Source: Arcanobacterium_A sp034173665 (GTDB lineage: Bacteria > Actinomycetota > Actinomycetes > Actinomycetales > Actinomycetaceae). Taken from it: a DNA stretch of 7,267 nt. Both the position numbers and the translations under genes were made by a program. Positions within the stretch are counted from its first letter, which is position 1; every line of letters begins with the position of its first letter. The notes below the pieces were generated by a model, which saw nothing but the letters and a program-made list of their open reading frames with translations, was not told where the DNA came from and ran no database searches. Positions 5,905 to 7,267 of the stretch are shown piece after piece. The stretch covers positions 1 to 7,267 of the forward strand of contig JAXFDG010000044.1 in assembly GCA_034173665.1 (NCBI GenBank), written 5' to 3'.

Positions 5905-6921
5905 TTAGTGGTGGGTTCGGACTGCTCCAGTTGATTCTCGCACGATTAACTCTGGGGTAAATTTCATTGAACTAACTGCGGAGTTATCGTGGTTGATCAT
6001 TGAGATTAGTGTTGATACTGCAGCTTCACAGAGGGTCTTCACCGGTTGGTGGAGGGTGGTTAAAGGTGGGTCTGTAAAGGCAATTAATGGCGAATCGTCG
6101 TAGCCAATAATTGAAATATCTTGCGGTACCCGCAGGCCTGCGGAGTGGCAATATCGAATTGCCCCTAATGCCATCACATCAGAACCACAAATAATCGCAG
6201 TACATCCCTGAGAAATTAGTTGATGTGCAGCGGCTTGCCCGCCTTCAACTGTGAAAAGCGTATTGCTTTGATATATCGGGCTATTAGGGAGGAGTTTTCG
6301 CATTACTGAATGGAAACTCTCCGCTTTTTCTCGTGCGGGAACAAAGCGTTGCGAACCAGTTGCAAGGCCAATCCGGGTGTGTCCTTGTGAAAGAAGGTGT
6401 CGTACTGCTACTGCTACAGCAAAGCGATCATCGGAGGAAAAATCTGGAGCGGAAATGTCTGGATTTTTTCCGTTGATAGTCACGAAAGGAATTTTCCGCT
6501 TCGCGATCTCGTGATAATGACTGATGTTAGCATTTAAATCAGCGTGGATTCCGGAAACAAAAATTATTCCAGAGACGTGTTGCTCGAGCATCATCGCTAC
6601 ATAGACGTCTTCTGGTGTTGCGCCGACGTTCTGCGTGCCAAGGAGAGGGGTGTATCCTTTCATTGACATAGCTATCTGCAGATATTGCACGAAACTAGGG
6701 AAAATTGGGTTAGTTAGTTCTGGAAGAATTAATCCAATAAGCCCATCTTGGCGCTCACGGAGGCGTTCTGGGCGCTCGTAGCCTAAGGTGTCAAGAGCTG
6801 CAAGCACAGCGTATCGGGTCTCGGAGGCAACAAGACCTTTATCATTTAAGACTCGAGAAACGGTGGCTGTAGAAACACCCGCCTGCTTCGCGATGTCTGC
6901 GAGGCGAATTTTCTTTGCCAT
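5905..6921 (-). CDS. malR: LacI-family transcriptional repressor, MalR-like
   Basis: A 338-residue LacI/GalR regulator of full family length. Residues 5-26 (IRLADIAKQAGVSTATVSRVLN) form the helix-turn-helix, followed by the hinge region with LAALDTLGYERP (about 42-54). The sugar-binding core spans about 60-330: GLIGLILPELTNPIFPSFVQ, GIIFVSG, GHTRIGLATG, EGGQAAA, CGSDVMALGAI, ISIIGYDDSPLIAFTDPPLTT and a C-terminal ELIVREST. These phrases closely match what I know of Streptomyces MalR, the maltose/maltodextrin repressor; the family call is firm, the ligand is inference. The neighbour upstream on the same strand appears to be a GH13 enzyme, which fits. The ribosome binding site is weak (AGAAAG at 6933-6938, about 11 bases from ATG). 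Palindromes over its promoter suggest self-repression. Confidence 0.95.
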   Translation of the reverse strand: MAKKIRLADIAKQAGVSTATVSRVLNDKGLVASETRYAVLAALDTLGYERPERLRERQDGLIGLILPELTNPIFPSFVQYLQIAMSMKGYTPLLGTQNVGATPEDVYVAMMLEQHVSGIIFVSGIHADLNANISHYHEIAKRKIPFVTINGKNPDISAPDFSSDDRFAVAVAVRHLLSQGHTRIGLATGSQRFVPAREKAESFHSVMRKLLPNSPIYQSNTLFTVEGGQAAAHQLISQGCTAIICGSDVMALGAIRYCHSAGLRVPQDISIIGYDDSPLIAFTDPPLTTLHQPVKTLCEAAVSTLISMINHDNSAVSSMKFTPELIVRESTGAVRTHH

Positions 6922-6963
6922 GATCTGGCTACTTTCTATCTGGCTTACACCACGTAGTGGTTT

Positions 6964-6979
6964 GGATAACGTATTATCC
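6964..6979 (-). promoter_or_regulatory. Candidate -10 box and overlapping operator of the repressor gene
   Basis: GGATAA and TTATCC flank a four-base centre (CGTA), a 16-base palindrome typical in size for a LacI-family operator. Read on the minus strand it contains GATAAT (6973-6978), a good -10 hexamer 52 bases before the repressor start. No clear -35 is seen at 17 bases (AAGGTA). Overlap of a palindrome with the -10 box suggests autoregulation. Confidence 0.5.
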
Positions 6980-6980
6980 C

Positions 6981-7016
6981 ATTTACCTGCGAGTTTACCT
7001 TAAATCACAGGTAAAT
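6981..7016. promoter_or_regulatory. Inverted repeat over the repressor -35 region
   Basis: ATTTACCTG (6981-6989) is the exact complement of CAGGTAAAT (7008-7016). A second left arm, TTTACCT (6994-7000), can pair with the same right arm (7009-7015) over an eight-base gap. The element lies just upstream of the -10 box. It could bind a regulator or form alternative hairpins. Confidence 0.55.
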
Positions 7017-7024
7017 CGAGGTAT

Positions 7025-7040
7025 TTGCAAGAAGTTGCAA
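7025..7040. promoter_or_regulatory. TTGCAA-N4-TTGCAA, candidate LacI-type operator
   Basis: Two self-complementary TTGCAA hexamers at 7025-7030 and 7035-7040 give a 16-base element with 10-bp, one-helical-turn spacing. LacI-family operators are commonly palindromes of this length. It lies upstream of the repressor promoter. A further perfect inverted repeat, TGTAAA-AA-TTTACA, lies at 7047-7060. Confidence 0.45.
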
Positions 7041-7144
7041 GTAACCTGTAAAAATTTACACGGTTCTTTCATAAGAAATAATCTATTTTTCTTGAAAATA
7101 CAAATAAAACAAGCTCTGTTAACGATAATTTCTGCAAAATCTCG

Positions 7145-7183
7145 TCGCCGCTAGAGAAGTATGACTTATTGTTCTAGCGGCGA
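7145..7183 (-). terminator. Hairpin after the carbohydrate-enzyme gene
   Basis: Perfect 11-base arms (TCGCCGCTAGA at 7145-7155 and its complement at 7173-7183) flank a 17-base loop. On the minus strand it begins 20 bases past the stop of the partial gene and is followed, after CGAGA, by only four T. The stem is strong but the T tract is weak, so termination may be incomplete and some read-through into the repressor gene is possible. Confidence 0.6.
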
Positions 7184-7203
7184 AAGAAATTCTGCAATTG
7201 TGA

Positions 7204-7267
7204 TTACTGAGATTCTTGATCAGGGGAGAGGAAGATAACGCCATATGGAGGGAGCTGTAATTCAACC
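7204..7267 (-). CDS. Partial C-terminus of a probable GH13 alpha-glucosidase or amylase
   Basis: Only the last 20 codons and the TAA stop are in the window; the gene continues past the right edge. The tail contains LPPYGVIFLSP. An L-x-P-x-(G/A)-V-x-hydrophobic strand near the C-terminus is typical of the last beta strand of the C-terminal domain in GH13 alpha-glucosidases and amylases. With a MalR-like repressor downstream, an alpha-glucan or maltodextrin hydrolase is the best reading. Twenty residues cannot prove the family, and another sugar-active enzyme could have a similar tail. Confidence 0.55.
   Translation of the reverse strand, partial: VELQLPPYGVIFLSPDQESQ

Noticed and set aside
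6957..7154. 65-codon plus-strand frame across the repressor control region
   Set aside because: Overlaps the promoter palindromes, lacks a ribosome binding site and has no recognisable content.

Overview
The window looks like chromosomal DNA from a low-GC actinomycete. Most of it is roughly 40-45% GC by hand count on sample lines, rising to about 60% only in the first ~150 bases. The actinobacterial assignment rests on gene content: a DivIVA/Scy-like coiled-coil protein with the RGYDRAQV N-terminal signature, a cysteine-less YbbN-type thioredoxin-TPR protein, and a MalR-like LacI repressor beside what looks like a GH13 carbohydrate enzyme. A low-GC member of Actinomycetaceae or a related family is plausible. 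The species cannot be fixed from the sequence.

Layout. 1-319 is a leader with no assignable gene, containing a GC-rich stretch and then AT-rich DNA with two short direct repeats, both of 16-bp period. 320-1123 (+) encodes an alpha/beta hydrolase. 1096-2334 (-) encodes a 412-residue polar-growth-type coiled-coil protein; the two genes converge and overlap by 28 bp at their 3' ends. 2335-2523 is a divergent promoter region. 2530-3768 (+) and 3761-4762 (+) are an overlapping pair, a two-helix membrane protein with a very acidic cytoplasmic tail followed by a lipoprotein. A strong terminator-like hairpin (4809-4842) touches the Shine-Dalgarno of the next gene, a YbbN-like protein (4854-5813, +). 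After a short repeat-rich convergent spacer, 5905-6921 (-) encodes the LacI-family regulator. Upstream of it is a palindrome-dense control region (about 6949-7060), then a hairpin (7145-7183) and the last 20 codons of a minus-strand gene, probably a GH13 alpha-glucosidase or amylase.

How the genes may work together. The right end looks like a maltose/maltodextrin control locus, in which a MalR-type repressor follows the carbohydrate gene it may control and probably also represses itself. The centre looks like a cell-envelope group, with a cytoskeletal coiled-coil protein divergent from a membrane protein/lipoprotein pair; any functional link is inference from position only. YbbN-like proteins act as chaperone partners. 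No mobile element, CRISPR array, tRNA or rRNA was seen. I found no clear new defence or mobile system. The least explained items are the membrane-protein/lipoprotein pair, the uninterrupted 11-residue coiled-coil array, the hairpin joined to the YbbN ribosome binding site, and the palindrome cluster upstream of the repressor.
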